Shown in pieces: positions 1-7,413 of a stretch of DNA of 64,000 nucleotides. Origin of the DNA: Agarivorans sp. Toyoura001. GTDB taxonomy: Bacteria; Pseudomonadota; Gammaproteobacteria; Enterobacterales; Celerinatantimonadaceae. Under the pieces are notes generated by a model that worked only from the letters and a program-made list of their open reading frames with translations, was not told where the DNA came from and did no database searches. How positions within the stretch are numbered: position 1 is the first letter of the stretch; every line of letters starts with the position of its first letter. The position numbers and the translations under genes are program-made. The stretch lies in NCBI RefSeq assembly GCF_005405585.1, contig NZ_BJEQ01000014.1:46139-110138 (forward strand), in the 5' to 3' direction.

Positions 1-250
1 TTTGGATAAATCATTCACTGGTCCTGCCGCTTTAGCCATATTGCATCGCTATAACCAAGATAATCGTGACGCTGGTAAAGCAGAGCGAATGAAGATAGTT
101 AACGCCGAAGAAGGCGCTTGGGGCTGCACCTTTGTAGGTTACTGCTCACAAGTGTGTCCCAAAGACGTAGACCCTGCAGCAGCAATTCAACTTGGAAAAG
201 TAGATAGCGCTAAAGACTATGTAATTGCCATGTTCAAGCCAGGAGAGTAA
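1..250 (+). CDS. frdB: Fumarate reductase iron-sulfur subunit, C-terminal part (cut by window edge)
   Basis: Only the last 82 or so residues are present; the gene begins before the window, so the apparent TTG at base 2 is not a start. The tail contains [17 protein letters not shown], the C-terminal Cys cluster that binds the 3Fe-4S/4Fe-4S centres of FrdB/SdhB proteins, followed by the family's AAAIQ.GKV segment. FrdB passes electrons from menaquinol at FrdCD to the flavin of FrdA during anaerobic fumarate respiration, on the cytoplasmic face of the inner membrane. The stop is followed after 2 bases by frdC, so the genes are co-transcribed and probably translationally coupled. frdA should lie just upstream, outside the window. 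Confidence 0.95.
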   Translation, partial: LDKSFTGPAALAILHRYNQDNRDAGKAERMKIVNAEEGAWGCTFVGYCSQVCPKDVDPAAAIQLGKVDSAKDYVIAMFKPGE

Positions 251-252
251 GC

Positions 253-642
253 ATGACTAAACGTAAACCTTACGAACGCAAAATGGGCGCAACTTGGTGG
301 CTTAAAAACGCGTTTCATACCAAGTACATCATTCGCGAAGGCTCCAGCTTAGTCATCGCTATTTACAGCATGGTGCTGCTATTTGGCTTGTTCCGCTTAA
401 GCCAAGGGACTGACGCATTCAATGGCTGGTTAGGCGCAATGAGCCAACCTGCTTGGCTTGCCTTTCACTTGCTCACCCTAGTATGGACGCTGTATCACAG
501 CATTACTTGGTTTAGCCTAGCGCCTAAAGCCGCCAACTTATGGCTTGGACAAAAGCGAGTGCCAGACAGCTGGATAGTTAACAGTATGTACGGCGCGTTA
601 GCGGGTATAAGTGTAGTTGGCCTAGTATTGGTATTGATTTAG
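253..642 (+). CDS. frdC: Fumarate reductase membrane anchor subunit C
   Basis: At 129 residues it is close to the 130 or so of E. coli FrdC. The N-terminus has the family pattern KRKPYERKMGATWW, followed by an REGSS segment that leads into the first membrane helix. Three hydrophobic helices can be seen at about residues 30-50, 65-88 and 108-128. The HSITWFSLAPKAANL segment matches the conserved FrdC region before the last helix. With FrdD it anchors FrdAB in the inner membrane and forms the menaquinol site. The start follows frdB by 2 bases, with an AGGAG ribosome site inside the end of frdB. Confidence 0.95.
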   Translation: MTKRKPYERKMGATWWLKNAFHTKYIIREGSSLVIAIYSMVLLFGLFRLSQGTDAFNGWLGAMSQPAWLAFHLLTLVWTLYHSITWFSLAPKAANLWLGQKRVPDSWIVNSMYGALAGISVVGLVLVLI

Positions 643-651
643 GAGAAACAG

Positions 652-1005
652 ATGAAACGTTCTAACGAACCGGTGTTTTGGGGAATGTTTGGCGCTGGCG
701 GCATGGTAGCTGCGCTGTTCACACCTATTGCTATATTAATCACTGGCCTACTGGTACCTCTGGGAATTATTCCTGCCGAGCAGTTTTCTTATGAAAGAGT
801 CTTAGCCTTCTCACAACACTGGTTAGGCGCGGCAGTAATTTGGGTGATTGTAAGCTTACCGCTGTGGTTGTGCATGCATCGCCTCTACCATACCTTACAC
901 GACTTTGGGATCCATGCTGGTAACCTAGTAAAAGCACTATTCTACGGGGTGGCATTTGCTGGCTCGGTAGCTTGCGCTACACTGCTATTACTAGGCTTAA
1001 TCTAA
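652..1005 (+). CDS. frdD: Fumarate reductase membrane anchor subunit D
   Basis: At 117 residues it matches the family length of about 119. The start MKRSNEPVFWGMFGAGGM is the characteristic FrdD N-terminus. Three membrane helices are visible at about residues 12-38, 58-80 and 92-116, and the HRLYHTLHDFGIH segment before the last helix is conserved in FrdD. It completes the FrdABCD complex. An AGGAGA ribosome site sits 6 bases before the ATG, and the gene is followed at once by a strong terminator. It is the last gene of the frd operon. Confidence 0.95.
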   Translation: MKRSNEPVFWGMFGAGGMVAALFTPIAILITGLLVPLGIIPAEQFSYERVLAFSQHWLGAAVIWVIVSLPLWLCMHRLYHTLHDFGIHAGNLVKALFYGVAFAGSVACATLLLLGLI

Positions 1006-1006
1006 A

Positions 1007-1038
1007 AAAAAAGCGGGCTAAGGCTAGCCCGCTTTTAA
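1007..1038. terminator. Bidirectional rho-independent terminator between frdD and the 72-residue ORF
   Basis: A 12-base inverted repeat (AAAAGCGGGCTA / TAGCCCGCTTTT) at 1009-1020 and 1025-1036 has a 4-base loop, with A and T runs on both sides. It can therefore end transcripts from frdD on the plus strand and from the convergent small gene on the minus strand. It overlaps the stop codon of the small gene. Confidence 0.9.
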
Positions 1039-1242
1039 ATCTTTTTGGCAGTTACGTTTTAGCGAACTAATTTCTAGCTCTAACTGCTGTTCTCGTTGTT
1101 TTAATAAATCGAGCTCGGCTTCTTTACTAGCCAATAGCTCAAAAACACCGGTTGGGTAATCTCCTGAGCCTTTAGCAAAACGAAGTCGATTCGAATAACG
1201 TCTGTCTACATGTTCCACGGGAGCATCTGCAACTACATTCAT
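1024..1242 (-). CDS. Small hypothetical protein with coiled-coil tail, probably FNR-regulated
   Basis: The product has 72 residues and I do not recognise it. Residues 1-35 are polar with basic patches (RRYSNRLRFAKGSGDYPTG). Residues 36-66 are a strongly charged heptad-like helix rich in Leu, Glu and Lys that could form a coiled coil. There is no signal peptide or membrane segment. A good ribosome site (AAAGG, about 8 bases before the ATG) supports translation. It is convergent with frdD and shares its terminator. About 77 bases upstream lies a perfect FNR-type palindrome, which suggests oxygen control like that expected for frd. Function unknown. Confidence 0.65.
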   Translation of the reverse strand: MNVVADAPVEHVDRRYSNRLRFAKGSGDYPTGVFELLASKEAELDLLKQREQQLELEISSLKRNCQKDLKAG

Positions 1243-1318
1243 ATTGATAACCTTTCTATCATTAACAATGTGGTAGATTAAGCATTGCAGACAAATTGCG
1301 ATTACGCAAAGTGAAAAT

Positions 1319-1332
1319 TTGATTTAAATCAA
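1319..1332. promoter_or_regulatory. Predicted FNR/EtrA binding site
   Basis: TTGATTTAAATCAA is an exact match to the FNR consensus TTGAT-N4-ATCAA. The only promoter position available is for the minus-strand gene starting at 1242, because efp on the other side also runs on the minus strand and ends here. A -10-like TAATCT (minus strand, 1275-1280) would place the site near -57. Regulation is inferred from the match alone. Confidence 0.6.
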
Positions 1333-1425
1333 AGCGATTGAACCATAAGATTTATTCAACTGGCAAACATAATTTTGTTCTTTAAACACAGCTAAATTCG
1401 CTAGTTTTGCTAAAAATTAACAAAT

Positions 1426-1454
1426 AAAAAAGGGAGCCTAGGGCTCCCTTTTTC
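1426..1454 (-). terminator. Rho-independent terminator of efp
   Basis: A 9-base stem, AAGGGAGCC / GGCTCCCTT, with a TAG loop at 1430-1450 is flanked by A and T runs. It lies directly after the efp stop codon on the minus strand. Confidence 0.9.
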
Positions 1455-1467
1455 TTAACTGTAGCGC

Positions 1468-2034
1468 TTATTTTACACGGCCCACATATTCAGCACTGCG
1501 TGTATCAACTTTTACTACTTCACCAATTTGAATAAACAACGGTACACGCACTACCGCACCGGTAGTTAGCGTAGCAGGTTTACCACCCGTACCGGCGGTA
1601 TCGCCTTTCAGACCAGGGTCGGTCTCTGTTACTTCTAATTCCACAAAATTAGGAGGCGTTACTAAGATTGGGTTTTCATTCCAAGTGGTAATAACACATA
1701 CGTCTTGCTCAACTAACCATTTAGCCGTCTCGCCCACTGCTTTTTCATCTGCAGCAATTTGCTCAAAGGTATCGTTGTTCATGAAGTGGTAGAATTCGCC
1801 ATCGTTATACAGGTAGGCTAATTCATAATCCATCACATCTGCTGCTTCAACTGACTCACCAGATTTGAAGGTTTTCTCTAATACTTTACCGGTTAACAAA
1901 CGGCGCAATTTAACGCGGCTAAATGCTTGGCCTTTGCCTGGTTTTACAAATTCATTTTCTAGAATTGCATAAGGCTCGCCGTCGAGCATAATTTTTAGCC
2001 CGCCTTTGAATTCACTGGTACTATATGACGCCAT
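1468..2034 (-). CDS. efp: Elongation factor P
   Basis: It has 188 residues, the same length as E. coli EF-P. It contains the three OB-like domains of the family and the loop [10 protein letters not shown], with Lys34 at the tip. Lys34 is the residue that receives beta-lysine from EpmA/EpmB in gammaproteobacteria. EF-P enters the E site of ribosomes stalled on proline runs and restores peptide bond formation. The gene is divergent from epmB, with only 34 bases between the two start codons, so modification enzyme and substrate are neighbours. A strong terminator follows. Confidence 0.98.
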   Translation of the reverse strand: MASYSTSEFKGGLKIMLDGEPYAILENEFVKPGKGQAFSRVKLRRLLTGKVLEKTFKSGESVEAADVMDYELAYLYNDGEFYHFMNNDTFEQIAADEKAVGETAKWLVEQDVCVITTWNENPILVTPPNFVELEVTETDPGLKGDTAGTGGKPATLTTGAVVRVPLFIQIGEVVKVDTRSAEYVGRVK

Positions 2035-2068
2035 TTGGTCCTCTACTTACAAGGTAATATCAATTTCA

Positions 2069-3091
2069 ATGCTGCGAATAATACCGCGAAACGACGCTGC
2101 TGTGCAGGGTAATTGGCAAAAAGAGCTGGCAAACGCCATCACAGATCCCAAAGATCTGCTGCAATACTTACAATTAGACCCTGAAAACTATCAGTTAGAC
2201 ATCGCAGCACGTAAATTATTCCCAATGCGAGTACCGCTCAGCTTTGTACAACGCATGCAAGTAGGCGACCCTAAAGACCCATTATTACTGCAGGTATTGC
2301 CACAGCGAGAAGAGTTTATTCAAGCCGCAGGTTTTACCGAAGACCCGCTTGAAGAACACCAATCTGCCGTACCGGGATTACTGCACAAGTATAAAAGCCG
2401 AGTATTATTTATTTTACGCGGGGGCTGTGCGGTAAACTGCAGATATTGTTTTCGTCGCCACTTCCCTTACCAAGACAACAGCCCTAGCAAGGCAGGTTGG
2501 CAGCAAGCCATTGACTACATCGCCAACGATAGCAATATTAACGAAGTGATCTTGAGCGGTGGCGATCCTTTAATGGCTAATGACGAGCAATTGGCGTGGC
2601 TGGTAGAGCAACTTGAGCAAATTAGCCACTTAACACGATTACGTATCCATAGCCGCTTACCGGTAGTGTTACCTAACCGCATAACCACCGAACTTGTTGA
2701 ATTGCTGAGCAATACGCGTTTACAAAGCATTATGGTGAGCCACATTAACCACCCCAACGAAGTGAACGAACCACTTCGAACAGCCTTTTCCAAGCTGCAG
2801 CAAGCCGGCGTAACGCTGTTGAATCAAGGGGTGTTATTAAAAGACATCAATGACGATGTAGATACCTTAACAGCGTTAAGCGAAGCACTGTTCTCTGCCA
2901 ACATTCTGCCCTACTACTTATTTTTGTTGGACAAAGTAGCCGGTGCGAGTCACTACGATATTGACGAACAGCAAGCAGTGTTGATAATGCGTGACTTATA
3001 CCAACGCTTACCTGGTTTTCTTGTTCCACGCTTAGCACGTGAGCAAGCCGGTAAAAACAGTAAAACACCGATAGACATCGGCTTGAGCTAA
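2069..3091 (+). CDS. epmB: EF-P (R)-beta-lysine synthesis enzyme, lysine 2,3-aminomutase EpmB
   Basis: Radical SAM enzyme that converts (S)-alpha-lysine to (R)-beta-lysine for attachment to EF-P Lys34. The cluster motif CX3CX2C is at Cys120, Cys124 and Cys127 (GGCAVNCRYCFRR), followed by the aminomutase segment EVILSGGDPL. I chose the ATG at 2069, giving 340 residues, because its N-terminus aligns with the known family start. The frame is open 21 codons further, but that stretch overlaps the efp coding region. The ribosome site is weak (AAGG, 14 bases upstream). Divergent from efp, its substrate. E. coli EpmB has 342 residues. Confidence 0.95.
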   Translation: MLRIIPRNDAAVQGNWQKELANAITDPKDLLQYLQLDPENYQLDIAARKLFPMRVPLSFVQRMQVGDPKDPLLLQVLPQREEFIQAAGFTEDPLEEHQSAVPGLLHKYKSRVLFILRGGCAVNCRYCFRRHFPYQDNSPSKAGWQQAIDYIANDSNINEVILSGGDPLMANDEQLAWLVEQLEQISHLTRLRIHSRLPVVLPNRITTELVELLSNTRLQSIMVSHINHPNEVNEPLRTAFSKLQQAGVTLLNQGVLLKDINDDVDTLTALSEALFSANILPYYLFLLDKVAGASHYDIDEQQAVLIMRDLYQRLPGFLVPRLAREQAGKNSKTPIDIGLS

Positions 3092-3105
3092 ACTAAAACC
3101 ATAGG

Positions 3106-3140
3106 GCTTGTTGGCTACACTTTAGGTTAAGCCAGCAAGC
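3106..3140. other. Hairpin between epmB and the next gene
   Basis: An 11-base stem containing one G-T pair (GCTTGTTGGCT / AGCCAGCAAGC) encloses a 13-base loop. It has no T run, so it is not a clear intrinsic terminator. It may be a weak transcription stop or an mRNA-stabilising hairpin after epmB. Confidence 0.4.
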
Positions 3141-3171
3141 ACACATTCAACTAGACACAGTGACCTTTTCA

Positions 3172-3489
3172 ATGGATAAAACCAAGCTCGTTGAGCAAAT
3201 ACAAGAAAACTTAAAAGACATTTACCATAAAGCCATTGATGCCGATAGCGTGTTAAAGCAGCAGCAAGAGCAAGGTAAAGCCAAGTTTAGTGCGCTGTTC
3301 AAAGGTAGCTTGTTTAAAGACCAACATCGCCAGTTTTTACCTTATGTAGAAGAGTTAGCCAGTGACTTGGTATTGTTACAAGAATGCCAAGACGATGAGC
3401 ACTTTGTCACTCAACTAAAAGTAATGGTGGCTAAACTTGAGCAAATGCATAAGTTATTAGTTGAATTTAAACAACTTACTCGCCAATAG
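3172..3489 (+). CDS. Small helical protein of unknown function
   Basis: The product has 105 residues from the ATG at 3172. An in-frame GTG at 3160 would add four residues, and neither start has a clear ribosome site. The sequence is almost entirely helical and charged, with no Cys, no signal peptide and no membrane segment. I do not recognise a family with confidence; small conserved helical proteins of this type are common in marine gammaproteobacteria. It overlaps the 3' end of the convergent GGDEF gene by 14 bases, so the two transcripts are antisense at their ends. Real coding potential is supported by length and amino acid composition. Confidence 0.6.
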   Translation: MDKTKLVEQIQENLKDIYHKAIDADSVLKQQQEQGKAKFSALFKGSLFKDQHRQFLPYVEELASDLVLLQECQDDEHFVTQLKVMVAKLEQMHKLLVEFKQLTRQ

Positions 3490-5392
3490 CCGGCTTAATG
3501 GTTTCGCGTAAATAGGGGGAAAATTCCTCGGCCTGCGCCCAAGCAGCAATGGCCGCCCCTAATACAAACACTTCCTTGGTAATGCCTTTAAGCTGATTTA
3601 GATGCTGTTCGTTCTCCACGCCATCTACCATCAGCTTCACCCCTAAGCGATTAGCAAACATCACCGTAGCCGTTAACATAGGCTGTTTATCGTTTGAATT
3701 TAGTAACTCAGCCATTAAAGACTTGGCCCCACGCAGATATTGCACCGGTAGGTGATTTAGCAACTCCAAAGGACATTCTGCACTGCCAAAATTATCCAGC
3801 GATAAACTCACACCAATTCTGCGTAATTCTCTAATAGCGTCGACACAATCCAGCAGCATTTGCTGGTCACTATCAATGATATTAATGATTAATCGATGCG
3901 GCAGAATACGACTCTCTATCAGTACCTTATTCACTAATACTAATAAATCAGTATGTAAAGTAGATGAGGAAATAGACACCGCCAATTGCAGGTGAGGATC
4001 AACCGCGTGGTGCCAGCGTTTAAGCTGTTGGGTGGCAGCTCGTAGTACCCAAGACTCTAACGTGACCACACAGCCACTGGCATGTGCAATGCTTACTAGT
4101 TCGTCTTGCTCAATCCAGCCATAAATCGGATGTTTCCAACGTGCTTGAACTTCTGCTCCAACTACTTTATCACTCGTAAGATCTACAATAGGTTGGTAAA
4201 ACAAACTCAAATCTTGTTGTTCTAGCGCTGCTCGCAGTTCGCTCAGCAATTGTTGTTCGCGCTCTTTAGCCAACTGCATTTCGCCTTCAAAAAACTGCCA
4301 AGAACTGCATCGAAATTGCTGCTTAGCTTGATACATCGCAGTATCAGCCTGTCCCAATATCGTTAACCAATCCTCGCCATTGTCTAAGGCCAAGCTGATA
4401 CCAATACTGGTACCAACAAAACACTCACGCCCTTCTAAAGACATTGGTTTTTCTATTACATTGATTAAGCGTTCAGCAAAACCAGAACAATCTTCATTAG
4501 AGCGCACGCGTGTTTGTACGATGGCAAATTCGTCCCCACCTAAGCGCACAGCAAAGTCACAGTGGCGCATTTGGCCACCTAAACGTTGCGCGACCAAATT
4601 GAGTATTCGATCGCCGTACTCATGCCCGTAATTATCATTAATGCTTTTAAAACCATTTAAGTCCAACACCATAATGGCGTAATCACCGCGGTTATCTTCT
4701 AGGCTATCGATAAATTCACGTAAACCTGCGCGATTAGGCAAACCAGTAAGCACATCGTGATTAGCCAAATAACGGTTTATGTGATTCTCGCGCACAATCA
4801 TTACAATCAGAATAGAACCGCTAATTAATAACGCACCAATCGCAAAGGACAAAATCAGTTGCAGCTGCAGTAACCTAAAGTCGGTTTTCTTATCAAATTC
4901 ACTATTACGCTGAAACTCACGATTTACCAAAGTGTTGATTGGAGCTGCATACAGATCAAGGCGCTCGACCAAACGCTCGAACTTTTCATGAGATGGTGGT
5001 AAAGCGCGCAACAGCGGCTCGATACGCTGCACCTCTTGAAACAACTCCCGCACTAAATGCTTAGCTGATTGAATGCTCTGAAAGCCTGCAGTTTCCTGGC
5101 CTTCCAATAAAACCGGGAAGCGGCTCCACAAAATATCGTAGCGCAGCATCAGCTCTGATTGGCTAACGCCATTCAAGCGGTAAAGCTGTAAGGCATTAAC
5201 AAAGCGTCGATGCTCCATTTGCAATTGGACGACAGACCAAGAGCTTGTGGACTTGGGCGACTCTAATAGCTGAATAATTTGCCTAAGTTGATAAACACAG
5301 ATCACCGCACTAACAATGAACAGTGAAACAACCAGCGAAATTAAACCTTTTTTGTATTTTTGAGGAAGCCTAGTAAGCCAATTCATCAACAA
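3476..5392 (-). CDS. Membrane GGDEF/EAL-domain protein: probable diguanylate cyclase with degenerate EAL domain
   Basis: The product has 638 residues. A membrane helix at about 16-34 and another at about 178-200 bracket a periplasmic helical sensor of some 140 residues. The GGDEF motif is intact at 285-289 (RLGGDEF). RHCD at 276-279 is the product-inhibition I-site, five residues upstream as expected. The C-terminal EAL domain has lost key residues: the signature is EVQ (414-416) instead of EAL, DDFG is DNFG, the KID segment is RGA, and AEGVE is VDGVE. I infer active, feedback-controlled c-di-GMP synthesis and no phosphodiesterase activity; the EAL part may be structural or bind nucleotide. 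It starts 6 bases after the stop of the periplasmic protein at 5399-5890, so the two form an operon and probably a sensing pair. Confidence 0.9.
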   Translation of the reverse strand: MLMNWLTRLPQKYKKGLISLVVSLFIVSAVICVYQLRQIIQLLESPKSTSSWSVVQLQMEHRRFVNALQLYRLNGVSQSELMLRYDILWSRFPVLLEGQETAGFQSIQSAKHLVRELFQEVQRIEPLLRALPPSHEKFERLVERLDLYAAPINTLVNREFQRNSEFDKKTDFRLLQLQLILSFAIGALLISGSILIVMIVRENHINRYLANHDVLTGLPNRAGLREFIDSLEDNRGDYAIMVLDLNGFKSINDNYGHEYGDRILNLVAQRLGGQMRHCDFAVRLGGDEFAIVQTRVRSNEDCSGFAERLINVIEKPMSLEGRECFVGTSIGISLALDNGEDWLTILGQADTAMYQAKQQFRCSSWQFFEGEMQLAKEREQQLLSELRAALEQQDLSLFYQPIVDLTSDKVVGAEVQARWKHPIYGWIEQDELVSIAHASGCVVTLESWVLRAATQQLKRWHHAVDPHLQLAVSISSSTLHTDLLVLVNKVLIESRILPHRLIINIIDSDQQMLLDCVDAIRELRRIGVSLSLDNFGSAECPLELLNHLPVQYLRGAKSLMAELLNSNDKQPMLTATVMFANRLGVKLMVDGVENEQHLNQLKGITKEVFVLGAAIAAWAQAEEFSPYLRETIKPAIGE

Positions 5393-5398
5393 TTAAAC

Positions 5399-5890
5399 TC
5401 ACTTAACAATAATGCTACGTAGCTGCCAAATCATAAAGTCGTTATATGGCATCTGTAAAAGCTCTGGGTGTTTATCAATCGGTAGCATTAACCATAGCGG
5501 TCCCTTGTCACGTACCCGCATCACACGGTCGTTATCAGACCAAGCCAAAATAGGCTCAAATTCCGCAATATCGTCAAACTCAATCTCCACTTCGTAATTG
5601 TTTAATGCAACCAAAGTGAGCTTAGTAGAACGAGCCCCTGCCATTTCAAGCAGATCAGAGACTTTAGGGCCTTTATAGTGATGACGACTTTCAACCCAAG
5701 GATGACGAGTAACAATAGTGTGTTGCGGCATAGCTTGCAGCATTTTCAAATCAAAATCTGCCGCCCCTTCGCTATTACTATTTTGAATTAAACCGGCAAT
5801 GGTAAGGATAGGCTCGTCGGTTGGTTTTGGCAGCTCAGCGGCTACCAAAGAGGTACACAACAATAAACTTAGGGCTATCAATATTTTCAT
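5399..5890 (-). CDS. Periplasmic molybdopterin-oxidoreductase-fold protein, probable sensor partner
   Basis: The product has 163 residues. The signal peptide at 1-18 has the cleavage pattern LVAA-E. The mature part resembles the small sulfite-oxidase-type molybdopterin-binding fold (KGPKVSDLLEMAG, then LVALNNYEVEI and the GPLWLMLP segment). The mature chain contains no cysteine, so the usual Cys ligand of the molybdenum is absent and enzymatic activity is doubtful. Its stop lies 6 bases before the GGDEF gene. Proteins of this type are, to my knowledge, often found beside membrane signalling proteins, so a ligand-binding role is a reasonable inference. Ligand unknown. Confidence 0.75.
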   Translation of the reverse strand: MKILIALSLLLCTSLVAAELPKPTDEPILTIAGLIQNSNSEGAADFDLKMLQAMPQHTIVTRHPWVESRHHYKGPKVSDLLEMAGARSTKLTLVALNNYEVEIEFDDIAEFEPILAWSDNDRVMRVRDKGPLWLMLPIDKHPELLQMPYNDFMIWQLRSIIVK

Positions 5891-6249
5891 AACGCGTCCT
5901 CCTTAACGCCGTTACTCAAAGGTTGCTTGGATAAATAAATGGAAGGCACTTTTATACTTATGAGTATGCAGGAGAACTAAAAAACCACAACCCCATGCTT
6001 ATCTATGCAATCATAAGTTGATAACGGGAATAGAGTAAACACCTATGAATAGAAATGATTTTTTAAATATAGAGAGAAAGTAAAACAAACCAGAAGCTAT
6101 GTAAGACTTTATGATTATTAGCTATAGCTGAGAGGGAATTTAAATACTTCTTTAACTTAATCCGTATGCGGAGCTAATCACATACTTGTAAAACTATGTA
6201 AGAGAGACTCAATCAACAAGCCTCTCTTTAACCACCTATTTATTAAACA
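5891..6249. other. AT-rich intergenic region
   Basis: This 359-base stretch has no convincing gene. It should hold the minus-strand promoter of the 5399-5890 operon; a TATAAA-like -10 is present at 5950-5955. Near its right end a 7-base stem (AAGAGAG at 6200-6206, CTCTCTT at 6222-6228) with a 15-base loop could be a weak terminator for the lipoprotein gene. A 12-codon ORF at 6043 lacks a ribosome site and is probably chance. Confidence 0.5.
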
Positions 6250-7125
6250 CTATTTTGCTTCGATTACAAATTCAAATAATGGATACAAAAAACGAGATTC
6301 GTTTTCAGGTTGTGTAGGTATAGTCGGCGCTCCAACGTTTACTGGATAAATCACGTAATTGCTGCCACCATTCAAACGGTGGCCGTCAGTTGCATCATTG
6401 TAGAATAGCCAATTGTCTTCATTCAGAGGGTCTGACGGGTAGTCATAACCAGCGGGAAGAAGCGCTAATTTGTTACCATCTGGGTGGGCGTTAATAGTAA
6501 TAACAGAACTGATTTCTCCTACTTCAACCGAAGCGGCTACTAATACTAAGTTCCCGCCATCTTCAGGGGTCAAATAAAAATCGACAGGACCTTCAAAACT
6601 TTCAGAACTATAAGTATTAGCTAATCTCACATTCACTTTGTCATTCGCTGGCTTACTGTCCAAAAATGGAACATGCATAAACCTCAGCCCTTCATCAGAG
6701 CGGTCACTGCCATATGTGGTAATAAGGCTAAACTTTCTTGCAGGAATATCAAAGGTTGATCCAGCTTTACCTAAGGGCTGGTTACTATTGGCATCGTTTA
6801 CAGCAAAGTAAACAGGGTAAGAATCAACCTCTTTCCATATATCTTCAGAGAAAATCGTTGATGTACTACTTGTATAGAAAGCTAAACCTTTGTCTTTTTC
6901 ACCAATATGGTTAAATAAATTTGGAAGATACGAATAATATGGAAGCAATTCTACGGTTGAATGATATAAATTTAATAGGGCTACAGCTGTACCCGCTTCT
7001 TTAGGGACACCACCTTCTGAACCGCTATTTCCGCCTCCTAGGTCGACACCGTCGCCTCCACACGCACCAAGAGTTGATGCAATAATAAATAACGCGGCTA
7101 AATTCGCTCTACTGCTCTTAAACAT
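6250..7125 (-). CDS. Predicted outer-membrane lipoprotein of unknown function
   Basis: The product has 291 residues. A lipoprotein signal ends in LGAC, making Cys22 the lipidated residue, and the following Gly predicts sorting to the outer membrane. A Gly/Ser-rich linker (about residues 23-42) precedes a beta-rich globular part that contains an even spread of aromatic residues and no further Cys. The pattern faintly resembles two repeats of the DUF4397 type, but I cannot assert this. The stop is close to a weak hairpin, and the gene stands alone between two unrelated units. Intergenic DNA on both sides is more AT-rich than the neighbouring core genes, which fits an accessory gene. Confidence 0.75.
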   Translation of the reverse strand: MFKSSRANLAALFIIASTLGACGGDGVDLGGGNSGSEGGVPKEAGTAVALLNLYHSTVELLPYYSYLPNLFNHIGEKDKGLAFYTSSTSTIFSEDIWKEVDSYPVYFAVNDANSNQPLGKAGSTFDIPARKFSLITTYGSDRSDEGLRFMHVPFLDSKPANDKVNVRLANTYSSESFEGPVDFYLTPEDGGNLVLVAASVEVGEISSVITINAHPDGNKLALLPAGYDYPSDPLNEDNWLFYNDATDGHRLNGGSNYVIYPVNVGAPTIPTQPENESRFLYPLFEFVIEAK

Positions 7126-7365
7126 ACTTTTCCCTGTATATTTTAGCTACACCGTTCCAAGTGTAACTACTAACAAATTTGCCAAGAAATCTACTACAAA
7201 TCAGTTTGTTATTAAACCAGCATATACAAAAAAAATGACCTAATACAGTATTAGCAAAGAATTAATTCGTATAAAGGAAGTTTTATCGCCCCCGAAAAGC
7301 GCTGGGTTATCTTTATAATAACTTATGCCTGTAACCCTTAGTCGAATAAATGTAAACAATAAAAA

Positions 7366-7393
7366 CAAAAAAGGCCGCCTAAGCGACCTTTCT
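7366..7393 (-). terminator. Terminator of tuf1
   Basis: An 8-base stem with one G-T pair (AAGGCCGC / GCGACCTT on the plus strand, 7371-7378 and 7383-7390) and a 4-base loop is followed by a T run on the minus strand. The same sequence follows tuf2 at 25628-25647. Confidence 0.9.
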
Positions 7394-7413
7394 TTCTATT
7401 GCACTAAGTCTTC

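Noticed and set aside
6043..6081. 12-codon plus-strand ORF in the 5891-6249 spacer
   Set aside because: No ribosome site and too short to support.
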